Part shown: positions 1 to 11,438 of the stretch, one piece after another
Numbering within the stretch: position 1 is the stretch's first letter
Layout of the letters: each line of letters opens with the position of its first letter
Assembly: GCA_000349905.1 (NCBI GenBank)
Contig: KB722756.1
Coordinates: forward strand, 1 to 64,000
Source of the DNA: Volvariella volvacea V23
Taxonomy: Eukaryota; Basidiomycota; Agaricomycetes; Agaricales; Pluteaceae
DNA: 64,000 nt
Direction of reading: 5' to 3'
The notes under the pieces: generated by a model
What the model saw: only the letters and a program-made list of their open reading frames with translations
Told to the model about the DNA's origin: nothing
Databases searched by the model: none
Made by a program: the position numbers and the translations under genes

Positions 1-754
1 TAAGGCTGCTGTTCAACACAACCTACAGGACCAGGTAAGCACGTCGTGTTTTGCCATACAAGAGAAGGATTTGACATCTGGTCTATGAATAGTTGAGGAC
101 CCGCAAGTATGATGCGACACATTGTGGTCATGATATTAGCGGTTTGCGCTGCTGAGAGGCAAGACCCCAGAAAACTCCCAGCAGACATGGTCCGCATGGC
201 CTCTACAGCACTGTTACGGCAAATGGCATAGCGATGATTAGAAGCAATCTAGATGTATATTAGTTGCGCGGGCTCAATGGGATTTCTAGGGACTCACATC
301 CAAAAAGATATTCAGAGCATCATGCTCCAAGAGTTCGTCAAGAACCTCATGGCGCTCCTGCATATCTCCATTGGTGATCAATTGTGACAGACACTCAATC
401 GCAAAATGGGCAGCGAGACCGCAGTCAGATCCTGGACGCGTGTTCTGGGCAACACTAAGCATAGTTCTTATCATTCCTGCTTGGAATGATGCTTTCGCGA
501 GTTGGTCCAGACCATAATCACTGGGAGGTCGCGTTGCTGGGACTTGCTGAAACTTGGACAAGAATGCTTTCTAGTTTGGGTAGGATCAGGCTTGGTGGGA
601 CCCAAGTCATGCAATGACGCACACAATAATAGTGCAAAGTCTCTGGATCGATTGTTGGGCTTCGCAGCTGCTCAAACACGTGGGGGAGGATTGAAGGAAG
701 CCTAGGTCCATCTGCCTCGACAACAGAGGCAACGTTGTACAATGAAAGACGCAT
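1..754 (-). CDS. hypothetical protein, partial (runs off left edge)
   Basis: Unrecognised protein, open at the left edge of the window. Three exons can be joined. The first starts at the ATG at 752-754 and ends at a GTGCGT donor at 622. The second is about 546 down to 299. The third starts near 205, after a TGTAGAG acceptor, and stays open to base 1. The peptide is mixed-polar and probably helical (for example LPSILPHVFEQL and AAHFAIECLSQL), which could suggest a helical-repeat protein, but no motif is diagnostic. The frame is closed by a stop just upstream of codon TTG877, so the ATG at 754 is the best visible start unless there is another 5' exon. It is divergent from the SHMT gene, with about 200 bp between the two starts. 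Confidence 0.5.
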
Positions 755-958
755 GGTCGGCTGTGTTCCCACGGGTATTATTGGCAGAACGCGTCCAAAA
801 TGGGATCGAGGAGATTTTGCCAGGATCTGCACAAGAATGCGGATATGATGTGCGGCAAGGGTCGGCCGAGGATGCAATCAATGGAAGATCGGTACGATAA
901 GATAAAATTTCGGTTTTATCCGGCGAAAAGTAGATTTTGGAAGTTGACTTTTTTCACG
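755..958. promoter_or_regulatory. short divergent promoter between unknown gene and SHMT
   Basis: About 200 bp separate the two divergent start codons, so both promoters must lie here or overlap the first exons. No TATA box or other named element was recognised. This is inferred from position only. Confidence 0.4.
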
Positions 959-2948
959 ATGCAGCGATTACTGGCAAGACCCTTCACTCGCTCCTCCACC
1001 ACCTTCCTGCCCAGTCTTTCATCTCGTCCCATCCTAAGGAGAATGGCCACGCAAAATACTCCTGAATATGTCCGTATTTCGTCGTATTCTGTTTTGTCGC
1101 TTCTCGCGTTTTTGACCGCTCGTCTCACTTCCAGAACAGGATACTTTACCAACCCCTTGCGGAAATTGACCCAGAGGTCCACAACATCATCGAAAAAGAG
1201 ACATGGAGGCAGTTGACTGGCCTTGAACTCATTGCTTCAGAGGTACGTTGCTTTGCAAATGCATCGCACCAGCTGTTTTGAAAACGACGCATTAATTCCT
1301 ATTCCCAGAATTTGACAAGCTTGGCAACCATGCAAGCTAATGGTTCCATCCTGACAAACAAGTATTCCGAAGGTCTTCCTGCCGCGCGTTACTACGGTGG
1401 TAACGAATACATTGATGAGCTTGAGAACCTCTGCCGGAAACGCGCTCTCGAGGCGTTCAATCTCGATCCCGCAAAATGGGGTGTCAATGTCCAGCCCTAT
1501 TCTGGTAGCGTATGTCGCTTTCTTCCTTCCACACCAGCAGCAACGAACTGATTCTACGTTTTGCAGACCGCAAAGTTCGTCCGCTTCCTAGATCCGAAGC
1601 GTGTTTGTCTCACCACTTTTGGTTACTAGCTTCGCTGCATTGACAGCGCTTATTCAACCACAAGACCGGCTCATGGGTTTGGGGCTCCCTGATGGTGGCC
1701 ACCTTACCCATGGATATTACGTGCGTAATTCCACACCTCTACTACCATATACTGACTGGCGGAGCTCCGAATTAGACCGCCAAGAAAAAAATGACCGCTT
1801 CATCCATTTACTTCCAATCCTTCCCTTATGCCATCACTCCCGATACAAACCTCGTTGATTATGGTGGCCTCGCTTCGCAAGCTAAAGTCTTTAAGCCCCG
1901 CCTCATCATTTGTGGCGCTTCTGCGTATCCCCGCGACTGGGATTATGCTAAGCTCAAGGAGATTGCCGACCGTGAGGGTGCTTGGTTAATGGCCGACATT
2001 GCACACACCAGTGGTCTCATTGCTGCTCAAACTCTCAATAATCCTTTCGAGTACTGTGACGTCGTCACTACCACGACGTGCGTTCAGCCCCTATCTTTCG
2101 CATTGACGCGATTAATTGACGTTTTCCGCCAGCCACAAGACCCTGCGCGGTCCTCGCGCCGGCTTGATCTTCTTCAGGAAGGATTTGGAAAACGCTAAGG
2201 ATCTTGAGAAGCGCGTCAACGAGGCTGTCTTCCCTGCCTGTCAAGGTGGCCCCCACAACAATGTATGCAGCTTTCAGTCCCCGTCCTCTTCGTGTTGATT
2301 TAATCCGCTTTCCCGCGACAGACTATTGCTGCCATCGCTACTGCCCTTAAGCAAGTTGCCTCCCCCGTATTCCGTGAATATGCCAAACAAGTCATTTCCA
2401 ATGCGCGGACCTTGGCTGACTATCTCGTTGGACACGGTTACAAACTCCAAACCGGTGGTACTGACAACCACCTCGTTCTTTGGGATCTTCGCCCTCTCAG
2501 CTTGACTGGTAGCAAGGTGGAGAAGGTCTGCGATCTCTTGGGCATCACCATCAACAGTAAGTTGCATGACTTCTCGCCAGGTGTTCTCGAGCGCTCATCT
2601 TACATTACAGAGAACGCCGTCTCCGGTGATACCTCCGCCCAAGTTCCAGGTGGTATCCGCCTTGGTACCTCTGCCCTCACCTCCCGCGACATGAAGGAAG
2701 AGGACATCAAGGTCGTCGCTGACTTCCTCCACCGCGCAGTCCAACTCTCCCTAGTGCTGCAAAAGGAAGCTGGATCTAAGCTTCTCAAGGACTTTGTCAG
2801 GGTTGCAACAACTCCCGACGAGAGCAAGCAGGGCTGGAAGCAAGTCAAGCAATTGAGGGAAGAAGTTCAGGCCTTTGCCTCCAAATGGCCTTTGCCTGGC
2901 GTTGATGCAAAGAACTTCAAGAAGCCTGAGGGTCTCTTGGAGCACTAA
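959..2948 (+). CDS. serine hydroxymethyltransferase (SHMT)
   Basis: PLP-dependent enzyme that interconverts serine plus tetrahydrofolate with glycine plus 5,10-methylene-THF, the main source of one-carbon units. Joined exons give the whole SHMT fold: [20 protein letters not shown], the QPYSGSTANFAALTAL stretch, [13 protein letters not shown], and the PLP-lysine motif [13 protein letters not shown]. In that motif the codons for TTT and HK are split by an intron at about 2078. The C-terminal [20 protein letters not shown] is also present. At least seven introns of 50-70 nt were placed by frame and homology. The first start (959) gives an Arg-rich leader, [16 protein letters not shown], that looks like a mitochondrial presequence. 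A second in-frame ATG at 1043 (MATQNTPEY) would give the cytosolic form. Protein ends EGLLEH. Confidence 0.96.
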
Positions 2949-3424
2949 GTTATCAGCGTCACGTGCGTGCGTACCTCCATATCAGATGGTGGCGGTTTAG
3001 ATGAAACAAAAAACTCGTGAGGCGTGAAGGGGCCTTGCCGGTCGATTCAACATTCGCTCGTTAAGGGACATGTATTATTGGCATTAATTCGTTGCATCTC
3101 TTTTTTCTTATCTTCACCATTTTACCTTTTTTGACGGATAGAATTACATAGGTATATGCAGTTGAGTGTGGGCGGACATTCAACATGTTGCTGCCATGGT
3201 TGTATTTTAATAGTAACCCAGTTGACATTGAACATATGTGTGATGCGTGTATTGCGAGGTTGGAAGCTGCTTGCTGACAAGCTGCCAGGTATTAGTTATG
3301 CGTTCATCCTAACGCCTGACATTAGGATAATATTCCAAGTTACCCTAGATGGAAGCTCGGATCAGCAGTACTAAACCTGCATCAGGGCCGACACTCCGCA
3401 GCTCCAGATAGTATCATAGAAGCG
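2949..3424. other. intergenic: SHMT 3' region and nucleoside hydrolase promoter
   Basis: About 475 bp between two genes on the same strand. It holds the SHMT 3' untranslated region, with T-rich stretches at 3098-3130. The 72-codon open frame at 3156-3374 has no recognisable content and is treated as chance. Confidence 0.5.
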
Positions 3425-4715
3425 ATGACAAGGCAACTCGTGTGGTTAGATGCTGATCCAGTGAGTAGTATACCAAGTCTCTACGCTTATTTGCCTCAAC
3501 TGGAAGATCGTACACAGGGACACGACGATGCTACCGCGATATTACTCGCTGCTCATAACCCAAAGATACATCTGCTTGGAGTCTCAACCGTGAGTTTCGT
3601 ATTTCATAGCAGTTACGCGTAGACGGGTAAAACATCCTGGTGCATACACAGACACACGGCAATACGAACAGCGGAAATACAGCACACAATGCCGCACGAT
3701 GCCTAGTGGCCTTCCGCGCCGATCCATCCATTAAAGTCTACCCCGGCGCAGCCAAACCCCTTCTCCGACCAGCCAGAGCCGATGCCCAAATACACGGCGT
3801 TGATGGTCTCGGGGGCGTGGAGGGTCTTCCCCCATCCACCGACCCAGCCGTGCACGAGAGATTTGCCAAAGACTCAAAGGGGAACGTTATCAGAGCGCTC
3901 GAGGGCATGGCCACTGCTTTTCGTGCAGCAGGTGAAACAGGCCAGAAGGTCGTCGTCGTGTCTACCGGGCCTATGACGAACGTTGCTCTGTTCGTTAGTG
4001 TTTATCCAGACCTTCTGGAAGTCGTGCAGGAATTTGTGTTTATGGGCGGTGGAGTAGGTGTTGGCAATCGATCTGCTGTGGCCGAATACAACATCCTCTG
4101 CGATCGTAAGTGCCGACTTCCCCGAACAATACAACCACCCTGGAGCGCTCCTTGACCTTCCAGCCCACGCCGCCCAAATTGTCCTTGATGCGCCGGTGAA
4201 GAAAACCATGATACCCCTCAACGTAACGCACCTCGCAATATTTACCAAGGAACGACAAGCGAAACTTCTATCCCCAGGACATATTCTAACAACTGAATCG
4301 CCGGAACTACCGCTTCCCAAAAGCCCAATCCGTCATACCCTCTCTACCTTAGTCTCATTCTTCGCTGAGGCGTACAAGAGGACCTTCAACTTTATCAAAG
4401 GCCCACCCCTGCACGACCCACTAACTATCGCATATATTGTACACCCAGAACTGTTCAAGGTTCAAAGGTATAGAGTGGATGTAGAATTAGAAGGGAAGCA
4501 CTCGGTTGGGGAAACAGTCGTGGACGTATGGCACTATCGATCTTGCGATGATAGCTGGGGTTCACATGGAAAGAACTGTCTAGTAGCTGAGTCACTGGAT
4601 GTGAGTCTTAGGCCGTCGTATTGGTTGAGCCAATCTGACAACATTCCTTCTCAAGGTTGATGGATTTTTCGAAATACTATACGACTCGGTCGCGCGCTGC
4701 GAATCGCAATTGTAG
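3425..4715 (+). CDS. inosine-uridine preferring nucleoside hydrolase family protein
   Basis: Hydrolase of the IUNH family, which cleaves the N-glycosidic bond of ribonucleosides to base plus ribose for salvage. After splicing the first intron (about 3463-3518) the N-terminus reads VWLDADPGHDDATAIL, the family's DxDPGxDDA calcium/ribose-binding motif. Further conserved blocks are LLGVSTTHGNT, VSTGPMTNVAL, EFVFMGGGVGVGNRS and AEYNILCDPHAAQIV, the last joined over an intron at about 4108. The ending DPLTIAYIVHPELF carries the usual C-terminal Asp. There are four introns; the last exon ends SVARCESQL before a TAG. No signal peptide is visible, so it is probably cytosolic. It lies about 170 bp from the convergent S28 peptidase gene. 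Confidence 0.93.
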
Positions 4716-4773
4716 ATGATGATACGAGTGTATCCAGCAATATGCTTGCCCAACTCACGCTGAAAACCTGAAA

Positions 4774-4793
4774 GATATATATATATATATATA
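4774..4793. repeat. (AT)n microsatellite
   Basis: A run of about nine AT dinucleotides between the 3' ends of two convergent genes. Simple repeat with no inferred role. Confidence 0.85.
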
Positions 4794-4882
4794 ACTGACA
4801 TATTGCTACACATGTTCAACAAAATTTGACATCATGGAGAGATGTCTATATATTGGACAATGTCCTGATCCATCTCCAAGCC

Positions 4883-7545
4883 TTAGAATGTGCCAAACCC
4901 TCTCAACCAGGCATTAATCGGCTTGTTCGTCCTATCCACGGGCTCAGGTAAAGCCTCTGTCACTGGAACACTCTTCGCTCCTTGGGGTGGTCCTTGCTTC
5001 TTAGCAGCAGGCGTCCAAGTAGCTAACCATTCCTTCATCAAAGCCAAGGCTTGTTTTTGCAAGGCACCAATAGATGCGTCTGCAGCACCAGTAATTGCAC
5101 TAAGATCAGAACAATGGAACCCATCTGCCATCACAATAGGCTGTAACGGGGTGCTTTCGACGTTCAGTCCTTCTGCAGACATGGTTGCTTCCTTCCATGG
5201 ATCGCCTACACGATACCAATGGCGTTACCAATTGAGACTGGGTAAGGTAAGGAAAGAAACGCTTACGGACGCCATTAGCGAAGAACAGACGATCGACCTT
5301 GACGTTGAATCCCTTGTACTTGGCATTGGTGCGTTCAACGTCTATCGTCTTGGGGGGTTCGGGAAAAGCGGAAGGGAACATGTAATGGCATTGGCGCTGC
5401 ATTATATCGCTTAGTCGATAGGATTGGTTTCGGTATTGGAGTCACTCACGAAATCGTATTCAGGTTGTACAAGTCGTGTTACGAGAGACGGGCGGTTAAC
5501 TGGTGCGCCATCCTATGTTGTGCATTAGAATCTACTCCGACCGATGTGAGAAGCGCAAAAGACGCTTACTTGGAGGTATCCAACTTCATTGCACCTAATA
5601 GTGTGCGAGAGTATTAAAGATCCAGGTTGATCATTACGTCTTGGAGACACTCACACAATCCAAAACCATGACCGACCCACGTTGTCGATCGAGGTATCAG
5701 TCCAATAAGATTGAGAAGCGTTATAAGTCCCCAAGCAATCCCTACAGAAATCAGCGTGAGCTTGTACACGGCCATCACCAAGAAGTATGCTTACTCGGCC
5801 GAGGAAGATCCGCACACTGAAGAGGGATGTATATATATTATATTAAGCATAGCTGTAACCAAAAAATGACTCACGTCGACGGAAATATCCATTCACCCAA
5901 TATGCACCCCAAGCTGCAAGGGCATGATCCACCCCCCACCCAGAGGCAGGAGCACTAACACCATTTCTAACCTCAAGGGCGTCGCAGAACTGTCTGAATT
6001 GAGTCGCTGCACCAGATGTAGGCTGGAGGGATTGCCAATCCCATAGATTATTCCTCACTAATACGAGGCAGTTGGACCGTCAGAAGTTGATCCACCAGTT
6101 CACTCCATAGAATGTGACCCACATGCACCAGCAACGTCATCGAGGTGGCTCATATCGCCTAAACCAAAGTTGTTCTTGATATTTTGAATGGCTTGCTTAT
6201 CTCCGCTCGTAAACACCTTATCGATATGCGAGATAACTGCTTGAACATCCGCGGAACAGTTTTGCGGCATATTCACGCGGATGGGCTCAAAGTATTGCCA
6301 GAAATCACTACATGGTGAGGTGCGTATAAGAAACAAACCCGAGGCAGATACGGGGAGGTACAGTGTGTTTAAACTCACAGAATAGCTTCTACCACAGCCG
6401 AAGATGCGTATCTTCAAAGTTCACGTAGCACATGAATTCAATGCATATCATGCAAGAAATAGGCGGGGACATACCCAGCATAGAAAACCCCTGGTTTACT
6501 TCAGATGGGTAGAGCATATTTAACCAAAAGTCGGGGAAGGAGTTCTGGAACTTACTCAACCATAGTCCACGCAGTAAGTGCACCTGCCGGCGGGGTGATC
6601 AATTAACAATTATAATGGTAGTAGCAAGATTCGATCGTACCTGAATAACTGCCACCGATGAGGACCCAAGGAGCCTTGTCTGGTGTAATCTGGTCTCCGT
6701 TGGGTTGTGGTAGTTTTACATTGTTCGCGAAATACACCAAATCTTCCACAGCTTGATCAATAGTGTGCAACTTCAGACTCTCGGATGAGAGATCCGGTTT
6801 GGGGTTACTAAGTCCATAAAAACGATGTTCCAGAACAATGGTACTGCCGTTTTGTTGCTGAGCTGCATGTAGAGGTTAATGCCTGCGCTGAAAGGGCACA
6901 TCTACGAGAAAGCGATAAAGGCATATTGCAATTATTGACGTGGGACCATCTCCACCCAACAAGGCAAAATGGGCTTCGAGCCAAGCCAGCACAGAGCCTG
7001 TAGCTAGGGAAATAAATGCCAACGTACCAATGAGACCATTAATCGTTCTGTTAGTCAGATATCCAGAGTAGCCTATACAACGCAAAGAAGTCAGACATCG
7101 GTCATAGAAAAGCACGTCAGCAACAAACCTTCAGCGTTAGCCTCTCCAGGGGTGGTAATAATGATAGATCCGCCTATTCAACGCCCAAAATCACACATGA
7201 ATTAGAATAACGGTGCACGCCAATAACCTTGACATCTCAAAAATTTAATGTATGCGCACCTGGTTCGTAGAACTCCCATGTATGCCAGAACCGCTGTTTG
7301 AACGTGCCGAGTGATGGGTTGTTATGATCGATCAATTGATCGAAGTAGTAAGTAGTGTTGTACGGCGGGAGAACCGTCCCATTGCGGCTAGTAACGGGGG
7401 CAGTTAGCGGCACTGGGACCTTGGGGAGAGCTGGAGGCTGCCTCATGTTGCCATGCAACCGCCCGTCTGGCAAAGCAGCCAGTGCGTTGCCAGCCATTGC
7501 GAGTATCACTGGCAGTGAGGCAATTACGAGCCGCGAAAACCCCAT
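4883..7545 (-). CDS. secreted serine carboxypeptidase-like peptidase, family S28
   Basis: Secreted serine peptidase of family S28 (PRSS16/prolyl carboxypeptidase type). The first exon has a clear signal peptide, MGFSRLVIASLPVILAMAG, ending near NALA. It is followed by the family signature FDQLIDHNNPSLGTFKQRFW. The nucleophile block IGGSYSGALTAW is read in the region 6640-6690, and the catalytic His is likely in MADGFHCSDL near the C-terminus. About ten or more short introns split the gene; middle exons carry LDFWQYFEPIRVNMPQNCS and NNLWDWQSLQPTSG. Protein ends WLRGFGTF. Secreted S28 enzymes of fungi cut after proline in peptides and serve extracellular nutrition. Exact exon edges between 5450 and 5850 were not fixed. 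Confidence 0.9.
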
Positions 7546-8942
7546 GATAATTGTTATGCCTTCCGAGTCGTCGGGTCGAAGTCCTGATGCGAAGAAGAGA
7601 AGGGGGGACAGAAGGGTACGGGCTTAGGAATTTGAGGGTAGGTGTAGGAGCGATGGCCCTTCCGAATCCTTGTTTTCCTGTTCATATAGGAACTGGGAGG
7701 ACGACGTAAGGTGGCTCCATTTACGTTTGCCGCCATTGTATCACATGTAGAAAGAACCGCATATCAGCTTCGCGAGAAGACTTGAGAGGATTGCGAGCAT
7801 GGGAGCTTGAAACAGGAAAATGACTGACACAGCTGCTGGATGCCTGACTGTCGGCCACGAGTCCAGATTGAGCAAAGAAGCGTTGGGAGGTGATTGGGAT
7901 ATGGGGTAAATTCGTGCCCTTCGCGTTACAGTGGTCATAACACCTAAAATTAGTCATTGTTGGTCGACGATAAGGCGGGAAACCAGGTGGTACGGGACAC
8001 CTGCACTAGGAAAGCACAAGGATATTTGAAGTAATCCACAATGTGATCAGAACTTGGAACGCCAGATATACGGAGATCAGAAGCCAGAAGACAAATCAAG
8101 AGTGTAAGAAGCACTCAGGAGCGACGCACATGATGCTCACAATCGGTCCCACGCACCTCGTGAAAGCGCTAGGCCAATATTTCCGACATTGTACGTGGCT
8201 AGACTGACGCAGGCGCCCGAGTGTCACGGTCCAAAATTATCGCTGCTGACAGCAGCTTGTTGGACATGCTTCAAGCTTGGGGGACGTAGACAATTGTGTT
8301 CCTAGTTCGTCAACCTCCGCAAGGCGCGGGCGCACCAAGTAGGAGCAGAGCATTCAATTTAGTAATGCAACGAGTTGTGGTGGTGGCGATGATCAAGAAA
8401 GGCGCTGATCATCGAAAGTAGTTCGCTGCCACGTTGATTTGGCTCGTAGAAGATTACGAGAGCTCTGGAGCTATAGAGCGACTACTGCAAGAGCAACCGG
8501 ACAAGCGCCGTTCTTGGATGCATTCGGAGGTTAGAGCAGGAGATGGGATTTCCCATTGGCTGATTAGCATATCCGCATCAAAAATGGATTGTGCATATGT
8601 AACATCGAGCTTTGGCCAACCTCAAATTACAAGCATCCATTATAATAAAGCAAGGCGTGAAATTGCAAGATAAATACACATGTACCATGATCTACTAACA
8701 AGCAAATGACTGTAATGCCTCAATCAAAAATAGTAATTGTACAGCTGTTCCAAAAATCTGTTAGTATCCATACGACTTGCACATGCTAATCACACCCGCC
8801 ATGCCAAATTCAGGCATGCATGTCAATTACACCTCATCCTACATTTGACCCCGAGTTCAACAGGATTACTCAATGCACGCCACTCCCACTAGACCACTGA
8901 GACTGCTGCTGTGCCTATGAGCGTCATGAGTTTCGCATCACT
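7546..8942. other. intergenic, about 1.4 kb, no gene recognised
   Basis: Upstream region of the S28 peptidase gene (minus strand) and 3' region of the next minus-strand gene. Open frames of 60-90 codons at 7554-7957 and 8434-8673 lack family motifs and splice logic. The stretch just above the S28 start presumably holds its promoter. No clear TATA box was seen. Confidence 0.45.
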
Positions 8943-11438
8943 TTAAATAGGGGTTACTGCATCTCTTACCTTCCCACCACTCCCAACAGCCAACAAATTC
9001 CTCGACGCACCAGGCGGTCTCTGCATGATAGTAATCTGCGGAGTAACCCCCGAATCCGTTTTCGCGCCACCAGAACCAAGGCCACCCAAGCCCGTATTAC
9101 TCCCAGTGAGCGAGGTCCTAGGCGATCGTTGGTAGTGGTAAGGTGATGTCATCGAGGATCCCATATTGGCATTCATGCCCGCGATCGTTGAGGACGTGGA
9201 TTTTTGCAGTGTCAAACCGGGAGGAGTCGTCAGATGAGGTGGTACATTGATGGTTGTTCCGGTCAGTCCTTTTCCACCACCAGGTGTAGGCCCTGATGAA
9301 CTTTTCAATGGCTTTCCAGGTTCAAACGGTGGTGCTCTGCTCGAGAGCGTGGAGCCAGTGGTAGAACCCGTCGTCGAAAGAGGTAGGGTCGAGTTGCCAG
9401 CGAAGTGGATACCAGGAAGTGGCACGCCCGAAGGATTGCTTGCAGTTATAGGGTTTGAAACAGAAGGCGGTGGTGCTATTGAGCCGAGGGATTTGTCTCT
9501 TGGTGACGATTGTGATGAGGATGAGGATGAGGACGAGCTCAAGTTGGAAGGGCGCGATGCAGTTGGAGCAAAGCTTGTTGATTGTGATGAAACATGTTGA
9601 TGAAACGGGTGATAAGAGGTATGGTGCGTATGTGAGGGTAATGCAGGTGGTGGCGCAAGGGGAAAGGGAATTGCATCGTTCGTGGGAACCAATGGTTGTC
9701 CCGACCGTTGTGGTCCCGCCGCTGGCAATCCTGCTGGTTGGGCGGGGGCTACTGGCGGGGGCACCGATGCGAGCGCAGGCAACTGATGAAGTTGTCTCGA
9801 ATTTTGTGATGACCACAACCCATGGTGGACTACACCAACGGACGGGGTAATATTTGCAACCTCGCCCAGAGTTGGCCTTTGGATAGGCGCAGGACGACTG
9901 ATTGGCCCTGGGTTCAGGTTGAGAGCTCTAGGCCTTTGGCTAGGAGTAACAACTGGATCAGATTGCTGATGCAGGCCATCCGTCGCACTCCGACTTAGAC
10001 CATTTGGTACCTGCGACTCTACCAACGGAACGGGGTGGGTGGGCAGAGTAAGGACATCTTGGATGACCTGCAGGGGCTGGGCTTGCTGAATATCCTGCTG
10101 GGCTTGCAATTCCTTGCTCTCCAATTCCGCTGTGGTGATCTCGGATTCGATCTTCTTCAGTTGTTGCTCGAGATCAGGTAATACCGAGGTCTCCAGCTTA
10201 TCCTTCTTCGCGTTCAATCTCTCCACCTTGCTCTTCAAAGCAGCTAGTTCATTTTTCATTCCCTCCAGCTTCTTCTTCCCATTTTCGGCCTGCATCTCCC
10301 TCTCCTTCCTCACGTTCGCAGCTTCCTCTTTCAGTCGCTTATGCTCATTCTCCTTCTCCGCCTCTTTTTTATTCAACTCCGGCAACGATGCTTCGGTTTC
10401 TTTGATCTGTTGCTCTGTATCCCTCGTCATGGTCTGTGTCCTCTTCACCATCTCCTGCAGTGACAGCAATTTCTGTTTCGCTCGATTTTCGGACGCGGCA
10501 TGCTTCTCTGAACCTCGTTTCAACGCCTCGATCTCGGATCTTACGGTTGCATCAGCCTTTTGGGCTTCCTTCCGCGCCGACTTCAGCTTGGCCGTCAACG
10601 CATCACGTTCTTCATTGATTGCTGTAAGTTTCTGTTGTAGCTGAGCATAATACTCGTCGAACGTTAACGGCGGAGGAGCGACGGGAGGGGGTTCAGAGTC
10701 AATATCGTTGGGTGGAACATCACCGGCTCGCGACTGAGCCGCAATTGCGGGTGGAGGTGCGGAAGTCTGCTGCGCTGCGATAGCTACGCTGCTTGATGTT
10801 GGTTCTACAGCCGAAGATCGGAATTCTCCCTCGCTGGCGCTTGAGTCTACAACAATAGGCGTCCACAACGCAAGAAATTTTAAATTTCGAAAAAAGGGAA
10901 AGATAATTGCCCAGTGCTTACCATCGGTTATTAGCTGCCCATGGGTGGTGTTGGATTGACCACCTCGAACGATACCCAGGACCACATCGTATTGTTTGCC
11001 GGGCATGAAGCCATAGATTATAATCACAGCATCATCAGTCTTGTCGTCCAGCTTGCAAATAAACCGATTCCACTCCGATCCATTGATATGCACCGTTAAC
11101 TCGTGCTCATCCAGGGGGATTACCGAACCCTTCCACCTTCCTTTCCCACTTTTGCCATTTGAGTGACCATTACCGTTCATCGAGATGCTCGCATCCCCAC
11201 CGCGCACGTTTTCTGCGAGATCATCGTCGTCCGAGCTGCTGTCCTGATCGAGGGCATCGTCTTCGGAGCTTACGCCGAGGGTCGAGGACAATATGAAAGT
11301 GACAGAGACAGAGGTTATCTCCCTTACGACGAGCGACAAGGGAGGATTCCAAGGTCGTATTGAGCGCCAAGTTTTTTGGTGGGTTGGGTCGATGCTGCTG
11401 CCATTCGGCGACATTGCAAGTCCAAGAAGCCGCGCCAC
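8943..11438 (-). CDS. coiled-coil protein with FN3-like N-terminal domain and proline/serine-rich C-terminus
   Basis: Unnamed protein of about 806 residues after removing one intron. The N-terminal segment (about residues 32-170) looks like a divergent fibronectin-III/Ig-like beta domain: PPLSLVVREITSVSVTF, ELTVHINGSEWNRFICKL, then GFMPGKQYDVVLGIV, interrupted by an acidic loop (DQDSSSDDDD). A long coiled coil follows (about residues 262-450, Lys/Glu-rich heptads). The rest is low-complexity Pro/Ser/Thr/Gly to the end KVRDAVTPI. A 75-nt intron at about 10847-10921 (GTAAGC...TTGTAG) has no stop and keeps frame, so the open frame reads straight through it. M1 (11438) or M9 may be the start. Role unknown; it looks like a scaffold protein. 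Confidence 0.8.
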   Translation of the reverse strand: MARLLGLAMSPNGSSIDPTHQKTWRSIRPWNPPLSLVVREITSVSVTFILSSTLGVSSEDDALDQDSSSDDDDLAENVRGGDASISMNGNGHSNGKSGKGRWKGSVIPLDEHELTVHINGSEWNRFICKLDDKTDDAVIIIYGFMPGKQYDVVLGIVRGGQSNTTHGQLITDGKHWAIIFPFFRNLKFLALWTPIVVDSSASEGEFRSSAVEPTSSSVAIAAQQTSAPPPAIAAQSRAGDVPPNDIDSEPPPVAPPPLTFDEYYAQLQQKLTAINEERDALTAKLKSARKEAQKADATVRSEIEALKRGSEKHAASENRAKQKLLSLQEMVKRTQTMTRDTEQQIKETEASLPELNKKEAEKENEHKRLKEEAANVRKEREMQAENGKKKLEGMKNELAALKSKVERLNAKKDKLETSVLPDLEQQLKKIESEITTAELESKELQAQQDIQQAQPLQVIQDVLTLPTHPVPLVESQVPNGLSRSATDGLHQQSDPVVTPSQRPRALNLNPGPISRPAPIQRPTLGEVANITPSVGVVHHGLWSSQNSRQLHQLPALASVPPPVAPAQPAGLPAAGPQRSGQPLVPTNDAIPFPLAPPPALPSHTHHTSYHPFHQHVSSQSTSFAPTASRPSNLSSSSSSSSSQSSPRDKSLGSIAPPPSVSNPITASNPSGVPLPGIHFAGNSTLPLSTTGSTTGSTLSSRAPPFEPGKPLKSSSGPTPGGGKGLTGTTINVPPHLTTPPGLTLQKSTSSTIAGMNANMGSSMTSPYHYQRSPRTSLTGSNTGLGGLGSGGAKTDSGVTPQITIMQRPPGASRNLLAVGSGGKVRDAVTPI

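Noticed and set aside
4774..4793. AT repeat as a TATA promoter
   Set aside because: It lies between two convergent 3' ends, so it cannot serve a start site of either gene.
10114..10644. 176-codon Ser/Phe-rich open frame on the plus strand
   Set aside because: Antisense of the Lys/Glu coiled coil of the minus-strand gene.
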